DNA from: Torymus aiolomorphi
Taxonomy: Eukaryota; Arthropoda; Insecta; Hymenoptera; Torymidae
DNA: 64,000 bases
Direction: 5' to 3'
NCBI GenBank assembly: GCA_036365515.1
Contig: CM070877.1
Location: forward strand, 55,154,475-55,218,474
The position numbers and the translations under genes are program-made. This document shows, piece after piece, positions 1 through 10,950 of the stretch. The stretch's first letter is position 1. Each line of letters opens with the position of its first letter. The notes beneath the pieces were generated by a model. That model was given only the letters and a program-made list of their open reading frames with translations. It was not told the DNA's origin and did no database searches.

Positions 1-522
1 AGATTTCGAATTCCGCGAATTCGCGCGCAACGGTCTCGTATTCTGAGAACGGGCGGCCATCTTGGCGGCCATTTTGACTTTCGCGCGCTATCGTGTTTTC
101 AAGCCCGCTCTCGCGCAAGGCGACACGAAAAACCTTTTAGTATTTTTGAGGCACGCGAATTATATTTTTTCAATTTTATTAAATTCATGCGTTTCTTAGT
201 CACATGCTTTAATAAAATTCCTTAAAATTTTTTTTTAAGAGGAAAAGTGATCTTTTAGCTTTTTACGCAGTTTATGAAAATTTTAATACCTAGTTTTAAA
301 TTTTAGATTAGGTTAGCTTCAAAACCATTGTTTGTGCCTGCGAGCACTAACTAGGAGTTTGTAATACGCTGCGGCGTAAGGTAGCTAAAGTCATCGCAAT
401 CCTCATCGGAGGAATCGCATTTTCTCTATCTTCCACCTGTACTCTCGAGTCTCGTGGGGATAGCATTTACGCTCTAGAACCTAAGCTCGCGTGTATTCTC
501 GTTCGCGGCTTTACAGCAGCAA

Positions 523-1398
523 ATGCAGCAGCTGTTAGATCGTCAGAACGATCCAGCTGCCAACCAAGCCGCGCCTAACGCCCCGGCGGTAAACGCGATA
601 TATCGGCAGCCCAAAATCGCTTCGTTTTCCCGCGACAATCCGGCGGCATGGTTTGCGCAGGCGGAGATCACTCTCAGGAACGCCGGCATTACGACGGGTA
701 CGACGAAAGTGGACTTTATTTCTGAAAAGTTAGACATGGAAGCTTTCGAGGCCATTAGAGACATCGTCATCGCTGATCCTCGCCCCGCCGATATCTTTGA
801 CCAAGTCAAAAAACGTCTAATTGACACTTACGGGGCCTCCGCAGAAACCCGCCTTCGCCAGCTGATCAAGGGCCAGGTCTCTACAATCGGTAAACCCTCG
901 CTTATTTTGAATCGTCTCCGAAGCTTAGATACAGGTGCGGGTGATGACATTCTTCGTTCTGTCTTCTTGGACCAGCTTCCTCCCCAGTGCAAAGCCACTT
1001 TGGCGATTTCTGAAGTAGTTGACCTCCACAAACTCGCTCAGATGGCAGATAAGATTGTTGAAGCTATGGACTCCAGTCATTTGTCAATCTCTGACGTTAT
1101 CGATCCTCAAATTAATGCTGCTACCTCAAGTCAATCTAACCCTTCCAGTCTCGAGGCTATCTTGAAGCGCTTGGATCGCATAGAACGTAGGCTTGACTCG
1201 CGTTCCAAAAATTCAGCTAAAGACCGAGACTCATCCAGCTCTCAGTCTAGAGGCAGGATTAGACGTGACCGCTCTTCTAGCTGTGATTCCTCAGGCTTAT
1301 GTCTTGCCCACCGCAAATATCCTGACGCCCCGCGCTCTTACAGGGAATGGTGTTCCAAATTTTCTGAGTGGCAAAAACAAAATCCACCAAAAAACTAA
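523..1398 (+). CDS. gag: Gypsy Gag protein
   Basis: A 291-residue Gag-like protein that would form the retrotransposon particle. The N-terminal 180 residues contain the motif [15 protein letters not shown], typical of insect Gypsy Gag capsid regions. Residues 210-260 are Ser/Arg-rich and probably bind RNA. The C terminus has a C..H..C cluster ([19 protein letters not shown]) in place of a canonical CCHC knuckle; this cluster is usual in this insect group. The stop TAA at 1396-1398 lies inside the pol ORF, which is read in the -1 frame. No inactivating change is seen. Start choice: first ATG of the open frame, in a CAGCAAATG context. Confidence 0.85.
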   Translation: MQQLLDRQNDPAANQAAPNAPAVNAIYRQPKIASFSRDNPAAWFAQAEITLRNAGITTGTTKVDFISEKLDMEAFEAIRDIVIADPRPADIFDQVKKRLIDTYGASAETRLRQLIKGQVSTIGKPSLILNRLRSLDTGAGDDILRSVFLDQLPPQCKATLAISEVVDLHKLAQMADKIVEAMDSSHLSISDVIDPQINAATSSQSNPSSLEAILKRLDRIERRLDSRSKNSAKDRDSSSSQSRGRIRRDRSSSCDSSGLCLAHRKYPDAPRSYREWCSKFSEWQKQNPPKN

Positions 1399-4300
1399 CT
1401 CAACCTTCTGTTGAGGAGACGTCTTCAGAAGGCTCTCGTTTATCCAAACGTCTTCATGTGCGTGATCGTATTTCGGGCAAGTCGTTCCTTATCGACACTG
1501 GTGCGGACATTTCGCTCGTCCCAGCAAATCCTAAGGCATGCGGCAAGCCCAGCTCCTTCAAGCTTTTTGCAGCGAATAATTCATTAATTAGTACCTACGG
1601 TGAATCGATGCTCACGCTTAATCTGGGCATTCGACGCCCCGTTCGCTGGAGCTTTTGCATCGCGGATGTTCCTCATCCCATCATCGGTGCCGATCTATTA
1701 TCTCACTATGGCCTTCTCGTCGACCTAAAAAGAAATCGTCTTGTCGATCCGGCCACGAATGTGTACTCTCTCGCGGTTGTAAAAGACGTTTCATTTGACT
1801 CTGTATTTGCAGTTGTTCCGGGCTCAGAGTGTGCTAAGATTCTTGCTGATTTTCCGGAGATCACGGGCGTTTCTAAACCCACAGTCCCCAGAAATAGCGA
1901 TGTTTTTCATCATATCTTAACCTCTGGCCCCCCGGTCTCGGAGCGTCCTCGTAGACTTGCTCCGAACAAGTTGAAAGCGGCGAAAGCCGAATTTGATGCC
2001 TGGATTGAGGCTGGCATCTGCCGCCCCTCCAGCAGCCCTTGGGCAAATCCCCTCCATATGGAGTTGAAAAAGGACAACAGTTGGAGACCCTGTGGTGACT
2101 ATAGGCGCTTAAACGCTGCCACAGTCCCAGATAAGTACCCAACTGCTCATATTCACGATTGTAACAGTAACCTTCATGGTAAGAATATATTCTCGGCGCT
2201 TGATCTTCACCAAGCGTTCAATCAGATTCCTGTTGCCCCTGAAGACATACCGAAAACGGCCATTATAACCCCGTTCGGTCTTTTTGAATTTATGTATATG
2301 ACATTCGGTCTCCGCAATGCCACTCAGACCTTTCAGCGTTATATTAATAGCGCGCTAGGTGACTTGGACTTTGTATATCTTTACATTGACGATATACTCA
2401 TTGCCTCTTCTTCCCTTGAAGAACACTATGCTCATCTTCGCATGGTCTTTGAACGACTTAAGAAGTTCCATCTCCGTCTCAATGTCGAAAAATGCACCTT
2501 TGCTGTCGAAGAAATTGAGTTTTTAGGCTACCTGGTGAATGGTGAAGGTGTTCGCCCCATCCCCAGTAGGGTTGAAGCTATCTTAAACTTCCCCAAACCT
2601 CAAACTATAGCAGAACTTCGCAGGTTTGTCGGCACCGTAAATTTTTACCGCCGCAGCATTCCGCGCGCCGCCACTTCGCAGACTCCCCTCAACGCGCTCT
2701 TTACTGATTCGCGAAAAAATGATAAGTGCCCGGTCCTTTGGACGTCTGAGGCAGAGGAAGCTTTCACTTGTGTGAAAGAGGAATTAGCTGCAGCGGCTCT
2801 GCTTGTACACCCCCGCGTTGGTGCGGAAATACGCATCGTCTCTGATGCCTCCGATTCTGGAATGGGTGCTGCTCTCGAACAGCTCTCCCTCACCGGAATT
2901 TGGGAACCTTTAGCTTTCTTTTCGAAAAAGTTCTCTCCTTCTCAACGGAAGTACAGTGTATATAACCGCGAGCTCACGGCCATATACGAAGCTGTAAAAT
3001 ACTTCTCGTTTTTGATTGAAGGCAGAGACTTCAAGATCTTAACAGATCATAAACCCCTCATTTATGCTTTCATGCAAAAGTCCGATAAGGCGTCTCCGCG
3101 GCAAACTCGTCAGCTGTCCCTTATCGCACAATATACAACTCGAATTGAGTATATTAAAGGCACTGAAAATACAGTTGCTGACTCACTCTCCCGGGTAGAG
3201 TCTATTCGACTCCCCGTAGAGATCAACCTTAATGAGCTTGCTGAGAAACAGGAAGCTGATGAGCAGCTCAAGGCCATTCGCGAGTCTTCTGACTACCCGC
3301 TCTCTTTGAAGCGCATTCAATGGGGCCCTGCTCACACCACTATCTTTTGCGAAATCACTGGTGAAGCCATCCGTCCATACATCCCTGAGTCCCTTCGTGA
3401 AACGATGTTTAACATGTTTCATAAGCCTGCTCATCCAGGCCCTAAAGTCACCGATCGACTTATTCGGCAACGTTACGTATGGCCTAACATGCACCGTGAC
3501 ATACCGCGTTTTTGTAAAAATTGTCTAGACTGTCAGCAGTCAAAAATTTCGCGTCATGTGAGACTTGTACCTGACAAATTTGTCGCACCCGATGGTCGTT
3601 TCGACCACGTACACATTGATCTAGTCGGTCCTCTCCCTAATCGAAATGGTTTTGAGTACATACTCACTATGATCGATCGTTTTGCGCGCTGGGTTGAGGC
3701 CACTCCTCTACGCGAAACTTCGGCACAAACGGTTGCCAGAGCATTCTACGACACCTGGGTCTCTCGTTATGGTGCGCCCAAGGTCATCACTTCCGATCTG
3801 GGTTCGCAGTTCGAATCGCGCTTATTCACGGCTCTCTTGTCCCTAATAGGTTGCGAGCGTATCCGCACTACCGCGTATCACCCTGTGGCGAATGGCCTCA
3901 TCGAGCGCTGGCACCGTACTTTTAAAGCGGCGATCATGTGTCATGTGGACAAGGACTGGACCCGTACGCTTAGTACAGTATTATTAGGATTACGTTGCCA
4001 TCTCCGTCAGGACACGAATGCGTCTCCTGCGGAATTTGTTTTCGGCACTACTTTGCGTCTTCCAGGTGAGTTTTTCCTCCCTGAAGACTTCACTCCGGAT
4101 CCAAATTTCTTCATAGAAGAATTCCGTGAGTACATGCGTGAAGTTCGTCCAGTCCCTGTCGCACATAATTACAAGAAACGTGCCTTTTGTTTTAAGGGCT
4201 TATATACCTGTACACATGTATTTATGCGCAACATGGCCAAAAAGTCTTTAGAAAGACCCTATACTGGCCCATATAGAATATTAAAGCGTCCCTCGGTTCG

Positions 4301-4502
4301 CGTGTTCGATATTGAGATTAACGGCGCGTCTCGTAGAGTATCCGTCGAACTTCTCAAACCCGCGTATATGATCTCCGATAATCTTCCCGATGTGCCTTCC
4401 GGTGGTAATTTAAATGGCAATCAGCCTTCCACCGATAATCGACCAGTATTAAAGACATACGCTAGGAAGAAAGTATCTTTTGCTCCTGCGACCAAAGCAT
4501 AA
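1368..4502 (+). CDS. pol: Gypsy Pol polyprotein (PR-RT-RNaseH-IN)
   Basis: An open frame of 1044 residues. Aspartic protease: [13 protein letters not shown], catalytic Asp near residue 43. Reverse transcriptase: residues about 180-390, with [12 protein letters not shown] and the active-site box YIDD at 339-342. RNase [12 protein letters not shown] and TDHKPL, about 480-610. Integrase: an HHCC zinc module (HKPAH..., [11 protein letters not shown]), then D751, D810 and E846, spaced as DD35E. All catalytic residues are present and there is no stop, so the enzyme looks functional. The ATG at 1368 lies inside gag and is probably not used; translation more likely enters by frameshifting at 1389-1395. 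Confidence 0.93.
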   Translation: MAKTKSTKKLTQPSVEETSSEGSRLSKRLHVRDRISGKSFLIDTGADISLVPANPKACGKPSSFKLFAANNSLISTYGESMLTLNLGIRRPVRWSFCIADVPHPIIGADLLSHYGLLVDLKRNRLVDPATNVYSLAVVKDVSFDSVFAVVPGSECAKILADFPEITGVSKPTVPRNSDVFHHILTSGPPVSERPRRLAPNKLKAAKAEFDAWIEAGICRPSSSPWANPLHMELKKDNSWRPCGDYRRLNAATVPDKYPTAHIHDCNSNLHGKNIFSALDLHQAFNQIPVAPEDIPKTAIITPFGLFEFMYMTFGLRNATQTFQRYINSALGDLDFVYLYIDDILIASSSLEEHYAHLRMVFERLKKFHLRLNVEKCTFAVEEIEFLGYLVNGEGVRPIPSRVEAILNFPKPQTIAELRRFVGTVNFYRRSIPRAATSQTPLNALFTDSRKNDKCPVLWTSEAEEAFTCVKEELAAAALLVHPRVGAEIRIVSDASDSGMGAALEQLSLTGIWEPLAFFSKKFSPSQRKYSVYNRELTAIYEAVKYFSFLIEGRDFKILTDHKPLIYAFMQKSDKASPRQTRQLSLIAQYTTRIEYIKGTENTVADSLSRVESIRLPVEINLNELAEKQEADEQLKAIRESSDYPLSLKRIQWGPAHTTIFCEITGEAIRPYIPESLRETMFNMFHKPAHPGPKVTDRLIRQRYVWPNMHRDIPRFCKNCLDCQQSKISRHVRLVPDKFVAPDGRFDHVHIDLVGPLPNRNGFEYILTMIDRFARWVEATPLRETSAQTVARAFYDTWVSRYGAPKVITSDLGSQFESRLFTALLSLIGCERIRTTAYHPVANGLIERWHRTFKAAIMCHVDKDWTRTLSTVLLGLRCHLRQDTNASPAEFVFGTTLRLPGEFFLPEDFTPDPNFFIEEFREYMREVRPVPVAHNYKKRAFCFKGLYTCTHVFMRNMAKKSLERPYTGPYRILKRPSVRVFDIEINGASRRVSVELLKPAYMISDNLPDVPSGGNLNGNQPSTDNRPVLKTYARKKVSFAPATKA
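1389..1395 (+). promoter_or_regulatory. -1 ribosomal frameshift slippery site
   Basis: The heptamer A AAA AAC (X XXY YYZ) sits in the correct phase of gag, directly before its TAA stop. Slipping back one base gives AAA AAA CTA ACT, exactly the pol frame. Gag and pol overlap from 1368 to 1398. I did not identify a downstream pseudoknot by eye. Function is inferred from sequence and frame geometry. Confidence 0.75.
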
Positions 4503-4611
4503 TGCGTCTGTGATCCGCAGTGATATCCTAGTTGTAAGTGCTATCGAGTACAGTATAATTATTTATATTTATATTTTTATATTTATGTACTTCGTTGGCA
4601 CTCGAGGGGAG

Positions 4612-4835
4612 TGTGTAGGGACTGCGATCTTCCCTCTCGCTCTCTCTTGCGAGAGTGGGGGAAGCGGCCATGTTCAGTTCGGCAAGAAGCGGCCTGCGCG
4701 CCGCAGTCGTTGCTCAGAGTTACGAGCATCCGGACGTCCATCCGCTGTACACCCTCCTGTACTTTCAATAAACCTCGTTGCTGTTACTCCTCAACTCATT
4801 ATTCTCTCTCCTCTCACCTTCCTTTCCTGGAACTA
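4612..4835 (+). repeat. Candidate 3' LTR of the Gypsy element
   Basis: A purine tract (GAGGGGAG, 4604-4611) follows the non-coding tail of pol and precedes TGTGTAGGG, as expected at a 3' LTR start. AATAAA at 4767-4772 is a plausible polyadenylation signal. The right edge is uncertain because the partner LTR is not in the window; a different coding remnant begins near 4840. Confidence 0.5.
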
Positions 4836-4839
4836 GGAG

Positions 4840-5166
4840 AGCCGTGGGCCAAGGATCCCCACAGAGCCAACATTGTCGACTTGGTGAATGATGCAATGAG
4901 AGATAGAAAAAGGAGCGCTCCGCCTGGTCATCTTCAGTTCGCTGTCGCTCTTGGCCAAACAACTGTACCCCGAGAGTTTATAGGTAACAAACGTGTTTGG
5001 AACGACGTTACCAGACCCTAGCCGACCAGTGAGCATTTAGAAAACAGTGATTTTACTATACCGCCTTCCGTTCCTATTTTGAGAGTTCAGAGTAGCGGCG
5101 ACAGCGCCGCTGATGAATCAGATCCAACGCAACCCGAAAAAAAAAGAAAAAAGAAGTCAGCTTAAA
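4840..5166 (+). pseudogene. C-terminal fragment of unknown protein, virus-like cassette
   Basis: An open frame begins just after the Gypsy LTR, is interrupted by TAG at 5019-5021, continues in the same frame, and ends in a lysine-rich KKRKKK tail that looks like a nuclear-localisation signal. Its N-terminal part has been lost to the Gypsy insertion or lies elsewhere. I do not recognise the family. It ends about 40 bases before the phospholipase-like reading frame, so the two may be neighbours from one element. Confidence 0.4.
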
Positions 5167-5204
5167 AAAAAGAAGGTCTCACCACCACACTCTGAAATAC
5201 TGTC

Positions 5205-5560
5205 ATGGCACAGAATGAGCAAGACATTCGGGCTGCGCTAATAAATTCTCAAGAACAAGAACAAGAGAAAAGCAGCGTTCTAGATGCACTCGTTGATTTA
5301 TTACCGTTTGAAATGCATGTATCGCATTACAAATTTTGTGGACCCTGAACTAAGCTAGCAGAGCGTATCGAACGTGGCGACGTTGGAATCAATCCGTTAG
5401 ATGAGGTCTGCCGACAGCATGATCTAGCTTATGCTGACTCGAACAGTGACCGTCGTCAAGCCGACCGAGTTTTAGCGCAATATGCCTTCTCTCGCATGCT
5501 CGCCGAGGAAACGCCGCACAGTGGTCATTTTTCAAAAAAAGCTGGCCAAAATACAAAATT
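5205..5560 (+). pseudogene. Parvovirus-type phospholipase A2-like remnant
   Basis: A frame starting at ATG 5205 runs into a recognisable parvoviral-coat-type PLA2-like domain: a calcium-loop motif (YKFCGP), a TKLAERI segment, and the catalytic-helix pattern DEVCRQHDLAYA followed by RRQADRVLAQYAFSRM. The domain is broken: TGA at 5346-5348 falls in the calcium-binding loop, and the frame dies out around 5540-5560. In parvoviruses this domain acts in endosomal escape; related domains also occur in arthropod genomes in virus-derived elements. This copy is a dead fragment. Whether it came from a densovirus or another element cannot be told here. Confidence 0.65.
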
Positions 5561-5776
5561 CCGATCATTTTGTTTAAAAATTGATATTGCCATCATTTAA
5601 CCCTGTATATATGAATAATTATAGAGCGCAATATTAATCAGTGAAATATTAATATAAAAAAGATTGTAATTCATTTAAATTATAACATCTATTATTTATT
5701 TAATATTTACATGATTTAATAAATATAAAAATGTGATTTTTTAGAATCACATTATTTATTTTATTTGTGATAATAA
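5561..5776. other. AT-rich spacer
   Basis: No reading frame, repeat or clear terminus was recognised between the PLA2-like remnant and the Transib stop codon. It may contain the 3' untranslated end of the Transib element. Confidence 0.5.
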
Positions 5777-7168
5777 TCATTTATCGTCTGATTCAGAATC
5801 TGATGAATCTGAACTTTCTTCAGGATTTCCGAAGTCTTCGGAGGCGTTTTCACAAAGCAAAACATTTAAAGGAATTCCTTTCTTTATTTTTCTTGAAGTA
5901 ATATTCGTTAAGGTTATTAATGGATCAGACTGTAGCAGCAGTCTATTTAAAATGTCACGGTTTGTTTGACTTCTAGACGATTTCTGGCTATATCCTCTCC
6001 GATACAATTTACAGAGCTTGTGCGAAGATTCCAAAACCTCTTCAGAAAAAGATCCTATTGTAGCAATGCAGTTCTTGACTATAGAGGGTCCATGAATTAA
6101 TACCTTGTGAATCGTAGGCGGCATATAAAACCAAGGATATAGTTCTACGAAAACTTTAGCTGTGCTACTACAATATTCTTTAAAAGCCTCGTATTTGATA
6201 CGAAGTCCACATGACATAACAATAAGTATGTTATGAAATCTTTCTATTAATGATGCATCAATTCCTAAAATATAATGACTCTTAGATTCTTTGCGTAGTT
6301 AAAAATCATAAAATAATTACTTAAAGCATTTTTTTGTACCAGTAATTTCGGCAGATTTTACTCGATTCTCAAAAAATTTTCGAGCAGTATTTCCATCATT
6401 CGATGAACCATAACCTTGTTTTGGAAAATCTACTTTTAGTGACATTTCTGACAGAAATTTAGCTTGAATTTCTTTTTTACGACTTTCCATCATTAATTTT
6501 GTACCATCTTTTGTGTTAGCCTGACAAAACGCCAAATGAAATACATGAGTAAATCAAATAACTTATTTAAGTAAAAATAAATATTATTAAAAAAAATAAA
6601 TTTATTAAAATATCTAAGCAACGTACTCGCCATTTCTTAAATTCTAAACGATAAGAGATGTGCAGTAAGCAATCAAAAAAATGAATATATGAATGAAGAA
6701 CCGGTAGATTAAATTGAAATGTACTTTCATCTTCTTCTTTACTTAAAAGTTTTTCCAGATCATTCATTTCAGAAATTTTGACATTACAAATATGACAAGA
6801 CATACTAGAAGAATTTGTTAATGCATTTATAGCCTAAAAATAAGTTAATTAAGTTTCAGATTATATATACGTAAACTCTTTATTTTAAAAAATTATCAAA
6901 TTAAAATAATAATAATTTTCTGTAATTTTTCTTACCTTTCCATCTATCATAGTTAAATGAATTGAAAAAGATATTTTACAATTCGATGTTTCGAACGGTT
7001 GCAGTCTTGAAATTTGATTATCCATGTACTCTTTCTCTTGTATGATTATTTTATCAGTTTCTCGAATCCACTGCAGTTTCACCGGTCGACAAAAACGAAC
7101 AGAAGCTAATCGAGGATTATCCCATAAAACTCTTTGTGTTTGTGAGTCCTGGAGCTTTAATGGTACTA
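5777..7168 (-). pseudogene. Transib (RAG1-related) transposase, 3' exons
   Basis: Four exons can be read on the minus strand: about 7168-6940, 6833-6627, 6520-6340 and 6264-5777, each bounded by GT...AG and splicing in frame. The second catalytic Asp lies in HLTMIDGK. A Cys pair (CHIC) and the FFDCLLHISYRLE helix follow, then GYGSSNDGNTARKFF, EITGID and YPWFYMPPTIHKVLIHG. The third catalytic residue is probably a Glu in IGSFSEEVLESSHK, which aligns with the RAG1 E962 neighbourhood (GAWASEGNESGNK). The 5' exons with the first Asp are absent: a CA microsatellite and a mariner occupy the upstream side. The exons shown have no internal stop. Family assignment is from remembered motifs. Confidence 0.72.
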
Positions 7169-7195
7169 GACAGGTTATAAATAGACTGTATAAAT

Positions 7196-7224
7196 ACACA
7201 CACACACACACACACGCACGCACG

Positions 7225-7272
<48 letters not shown>
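7196..7272. repeat. CA/GCAC microsatellite
   Basis: An uninterrupted CACA tract with a short CGCA-rich core. It lies in the position of an intron or break of the Transib gene. Confidence 0.95.
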
Positions 7273-7276
<4 letters not shown>

Positions 7277-7329
7277 CCGCTCTGGTAGTTCGTTATATTA
7301 CAGCTATTCGTATCACAGTCACAGAGGTA

Positions 7330-8623
7330 CGAGGGTCATTTGATAAGTACCTAGCCTACAAATGAAAACACCAAAATTTTACAAAAAATAAAATTTATTT
7401 TTCAATGTAGTCTCCTTTTAGTTGAATACACTTGGTCCAGCGGTGTTCCAATTTTTTTAACCCCGTTGAAAAAAATGTTTTCTCTTGGTTTGCAAAATAG
7501 GCCTCCGTGGCGGCGATTATTTCGTTATTGGAGTGGAATCTCTTCCCGGCGAGCGAATTTTTTAGGTTCGGAAACAAAAAATAGTCGCACGGAGCCAAAT
7601 CTGGAGAATACAGTAGATGGGGCAGCAGTTCGTAGCGTAATTCGACCAATTTCGCCGTGGCGAGTGCAGAAGTGTGAGCCGGTGCATTATCGTGGTGGAA
7701 AAGCACTTTCTTTTTAGACAAATGGGGCCGTTTTTCTTCTAACACGGCGTCAAATCGGCTCAATAGTTCGGCGTAGTACTGTCCTGTGACCGTTTTGCCC
7801 TTCTCCAGATAGTCAATAAAAATCACACCTTGAGAATCCCAGAAAACAGTGGCCATCACCTTTCCGGCCGACGGGACCGTCTTCGCCTTCTTCGGAGCAG
7901 GTTCACCGGGTAAGGTCCACTGTTTTGACTGGTCCTTGGTCTCTGGAGTGAAGTAGTGAATCCATGTTTCGTCGACGGTCACGTAACGACGCAAAAACTC
8001 TTTTGGATTGCGATTAAACAGCTCCAAACACTGCTCTGAATTGGTCACACGGATGCGCTTGTTGTCTGCAGTCAGCAAACGCGGCACCCACCTTGCTGAC
8101 AGCTTCCTCATGCCTAAAATCTCATGTAGGATATGCCACACGCGTTCTTCTGAGATGCCTACTATCGCAGCTATCTCGTGCACCTTTAATCGGCGGTCTG
8201 ACAAAACGATATCGTGTATTTTTGTCACGTTCTCCTCCGTAGTGGCTGTTTTCGGAGCACCTGGGCGTGGATCATCAAAAACCGACGTACGACCACGTTG
8301 AAACTCGTTATACCAAAATTTAACGGTCGCCATCGAAGGAGAAGCATCCCCATACACTGCATCCAAGCATTCTTTAATTTCACTGCGCGATTTCTCTTCC
8401 AAAAACAAGAATCGAATCACCGACCGATATTGTTCTTTCTCCATTTTTTCAAAAATCAACGGACACATTTGCTTTCACACGCTCTCAAAAATAAACTACA
8501 ACTCCGATCCGGCTGAAATTTCGTCTGTAACCGTTTACAGGAAGATACTGCACTGTAGTGTATTTCTGGTGCGATAGTGGCACCATCTGGCGGTGAGGCT
8601 AGGTACTTGTCAAATGACCCTCG
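7330..8623 (-). mobile_element. mariner DNA transposon, copy 1 (intact)
   Basis: An element of 1294 bp flanked by TA (7328-7329 and 8624-8625). Its terminal inverted repeats start CGAGGGTCATTTGAYAAGT and continue with ACCTAGCC. It lies beside a decayed R1-like element. A second copy of exactly the same length is at 58936-60229. Confidence 0.95.
7395..8468 (-). CDS. mariner transposase (DD34D)
   Basis: A 357-residue cut-and-paste transposase. The N-terminal half carries two helix-turn-helix regions (about residues 10-120, including KFWYNEFQRGRTSVFDD and the GRPR-like linker DPRPGAPKTAT). Catalytic residues are D166 (VTVDETWIHY), D260 (HHDNAPAHTS) and D295 (SPDLAPCDYFLFPNLK), giving 34 residues between the last two: the mariner DD34D signature. 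The length is normal for the family and no stop or frameshift is present, so it may be active. Start: the first ATG; a second ATG at residue 9 (MEKEQ) is an alternative. Confidence 0.95.
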   Translation of the reverse strand: MCPLIFEKMEKEQYRSVIRFLFLEEKSRSEIKECLDAVYGDASPSMATVKFWYNEFQRGRTSVFDDPRPGAPKTATTEENVTKIHDIVLSDRRLKVHEIAAIVGISEERVWHILHEILGMRKLSARWVPRLLTADNKRIRVTNSEQCLELFNRNPKEFLRRYVTVDETWIHYFTPETKDQSKQWTLPGEPAPKKAKTVPSAGKVMATVFWDSQGVIFIDYLEKGKTVTGQYYAELLSRFDAVLEEKRPHLSKKKVLFHHDNAPAHTSALATAKLVELRYELLPHLLYSPDLAPCDYFLFPNLKNSLAGKRFHSNNEIIAATEAYFANQEKTFFSTGLKKLEHRWTKCIQLKGDYIEK

Positions 8624-8625
8624 TA

Positions 8626-10950
8626 GCTAGGAAGCGCAGGACGGAAGTTACCCTTAGATGCGGCGAGTACCAGGACGCGAAGGAAGCACTACAGTGGTCG
8701 ATAAACAAGAGTAAGAAGGTAAAGTTTATACTGTTGATCGAGGATGTCGATGCAGATGTCTGGGAAAAAGGGTACCAAATCGCAATGCAGCGATTGAATA
8801 CCCAATATAACACAAGACGCACGGACGATAGACAGGATCGTAAACGAGTTTTTTCCGGACCATGGACCTAGAGGGCCAGACGTGGCAACAGAGATACGCG
8901 AGATTTTGTTAATTTCAGTGACCGAGTTAAAGCAGGCAGTGGGTTCACTCAAGAACAAGAAGGCGCCCGGTCCAGATGGCATACCGGCAGAATCATTGAA
9001 GGTCACGGCGAGGGCTTGCCTATAACTGCTACTAGACATGTACAACGGATGCCTCAGGCAGGGTAGCTTCTGCAAGTGGTGGAAGGCACATCGGCTGGTT
9101 CTCATGCACAAGCCGCTGTGCATTCTGGACACCGCGGGCAGGGTTTTTCAGAACCTTATAAGACCACGACTTTAGGCAGCGATTCAAGCCGTCGGAGGCC
9201 TCTCTGATAGGCAGATCGGCTTTAGATCAGGTCGCTCGACAATAGACGCAGTTAAAATGATAGTTAAAGCAGCAGGAAAGGCACAACAGGTCAACCACTA
9301 CTCCTGGAAAATCTGCGTGGTAGTAACATTTGATGTTAGGAATGCTTTTAATTCGCTCCGGTGGGAAGACGTTCTCAACACACTTAGGAATATGTTTAGA
9401 GTACCGGGATACCTGCTCCGCATAATGCAGAGTTATCTTAGCGACAGAGTACTACTCTACGACAAAATCGAAGGGCGTAGGACAAAAGAAGTGATAGCTG
9501 GTGCGACCTAGGCTTCGGTGCTAGGCCCAGACATCTGGAATATAGATTACGATGGTATACTAAGATGAGAACGGCTCCCAGAAGGTACTAATCTTGTGGG
9601 ATATGCGGACGACATCGTCCTCGTCATCACAGTTAAAGACTTAGAGGAGGCCTAAAGGAAGCTAGACTTAGCAATGCGACACATCTTAATATGGCTCCGG
9701 GAGCACAGCTTGCAACTCACCACACAGAAATCAGAGGTAGTTCTACCCAAGGATAAAAGAATAAATACGATCATACCGATGAGAGTCACTAACTCGGTTA
9801 TCGATACGAAAACGGCGGTAAAGTACCTAGGAGTATGGCTCCATAAAAAGCTAAGCTTATTCGAGCACATTAGGCAGGCCTCAGAAAAAGCTGCTAGAGT
9901 CACTGCTACACTGAACTGGCTGATGGCTAAAAATGTAGGGGAGCCAAGCTCGAGCAATCGAAGGTTGCTTATGTTCGTAGTTCACTCGATCCTGCTCTAT
10001 GGCGCAGAGGTATGGGCGGACTCTCTCGACAAAGAATTCTATGGGAAAATGCTGGGGGCGGTTCAACAAAGGAGCTCGCTAAAAATTGCATGTTTATACC
10101 GAACAGTTTCGGAAGAGGCTGTGCTCATTATTGCGGGAGTCATGCCCATCAGGCTTATGGACAGACAACGTAAATTTATTTACGATAATAAAGACCGGCT
10201 AGGGAAGGTTAGTGCATCGACAGAAGCAAGAGAAAATGTACTAGTCGTGTGGCAGGTCGAGTGGTACTGCGCCGTAAAAGGAAAGTGGACACGCAGACTC
10301 ATTGGGCGGATAAGTCCATGGATCGATCTCGAGCATGTCGAGGTCAATTATTACCTAACGCAATTTCTCACAGCTGCATGCGTATACTGTGGGGCGGGCA
10401 GCTATTGATAACGTGGAGCACACCTTCTTCATGTGCCACAAATGGACGGATAAAAGAATCGAACTAGAGCGCATAGTGGGGCGTATAAGACCAGACACCA
10501 TAATCGACGCAATGGTCAGAAAGAAAGAATATTAGGACGTAGGCGCGAATTTTGTAGAGAGCGTGCTTTGCGAGAAAAAAGCCGATGAACAGCTTGTTGA
10601 CTATGCCAGAATAGTGGGCGTGAGGTAAGAGTAGAAACAGACATATTAAACGTAGGTAACTTAAACATGTAGAGCGCTGGCCAGATTAGATAAGCGTAGG
10701 ATAATTCCCCTAGCTGCATTAGGGATACCGCCCTGAAGTAATCCGAATAGGCTACCGGCGCGGAGAAACAAGTCCAGGGTATGGAGATAGGAGTTTAGTG
10801 GGTATTGCCCCTCCAGGGTCGTTACCCTCATTGCAATTGAAAAGGATGGGGCGACTGAGTCCCACACACAGGGATTTGGAACCCGCATGTCCCCCCTATG
10901 GTGCGTTATTAAAAATCCGCGGATTAAAGAAAAAAAAAATAAATAAATCC
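8626..10950 (+). pseudogene. R1-like non-LTR retrotransposon remnant, copy A
   Basis: A 5'-truncated and mutated reverse-transcriptase ORF. Recognisable pieces are KKAPGPDGIPAE (RT finger), a segment around 9257-9511 (VVVTFDVRNAFNSLRW), YADDIVLVI (near 9600), the thumb/connection segment 9674-10408 (LLYGAEVWADSL, YRTVSEEAV), and a C-terminal zinc motif split by a frame break near 10395 (YCGAG..., then a DNVEHTFFMCHKW frame). Several in-frame stops make it dead. A 3' untranslated tail ends in an A-rich run around 10928-10950. It is clearly related to, but diverged from, copy B at 23253-26475. Confidence 0.8.

Larger units (their letters stand above)
1..4835 (+). mobile_element. Gypsy-type LTR retrotransposon, 5' LTR outside window
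   Basis: The order gag, protease, RT, RNase H, integrase defines a Ty3/Gypsy element. The window opens inside the 5' leader: positions 1-522 hold no ORF and nothing resembling the candidate 3' LTR, so the 5' LTR must lie upstream. Both ORFs are open, so the element may be young. It abuts a virus-like remnant on its right, but the target duplication cannot be read because the left end is missing. Confidence 0.9.

Noticed and set aside
7168..7271. Cys-Val repeat N terminus of an ORF
   Set aside because: Translation of the CA microsatellite; the real coding exon starts at the AG acceptor near 7169.
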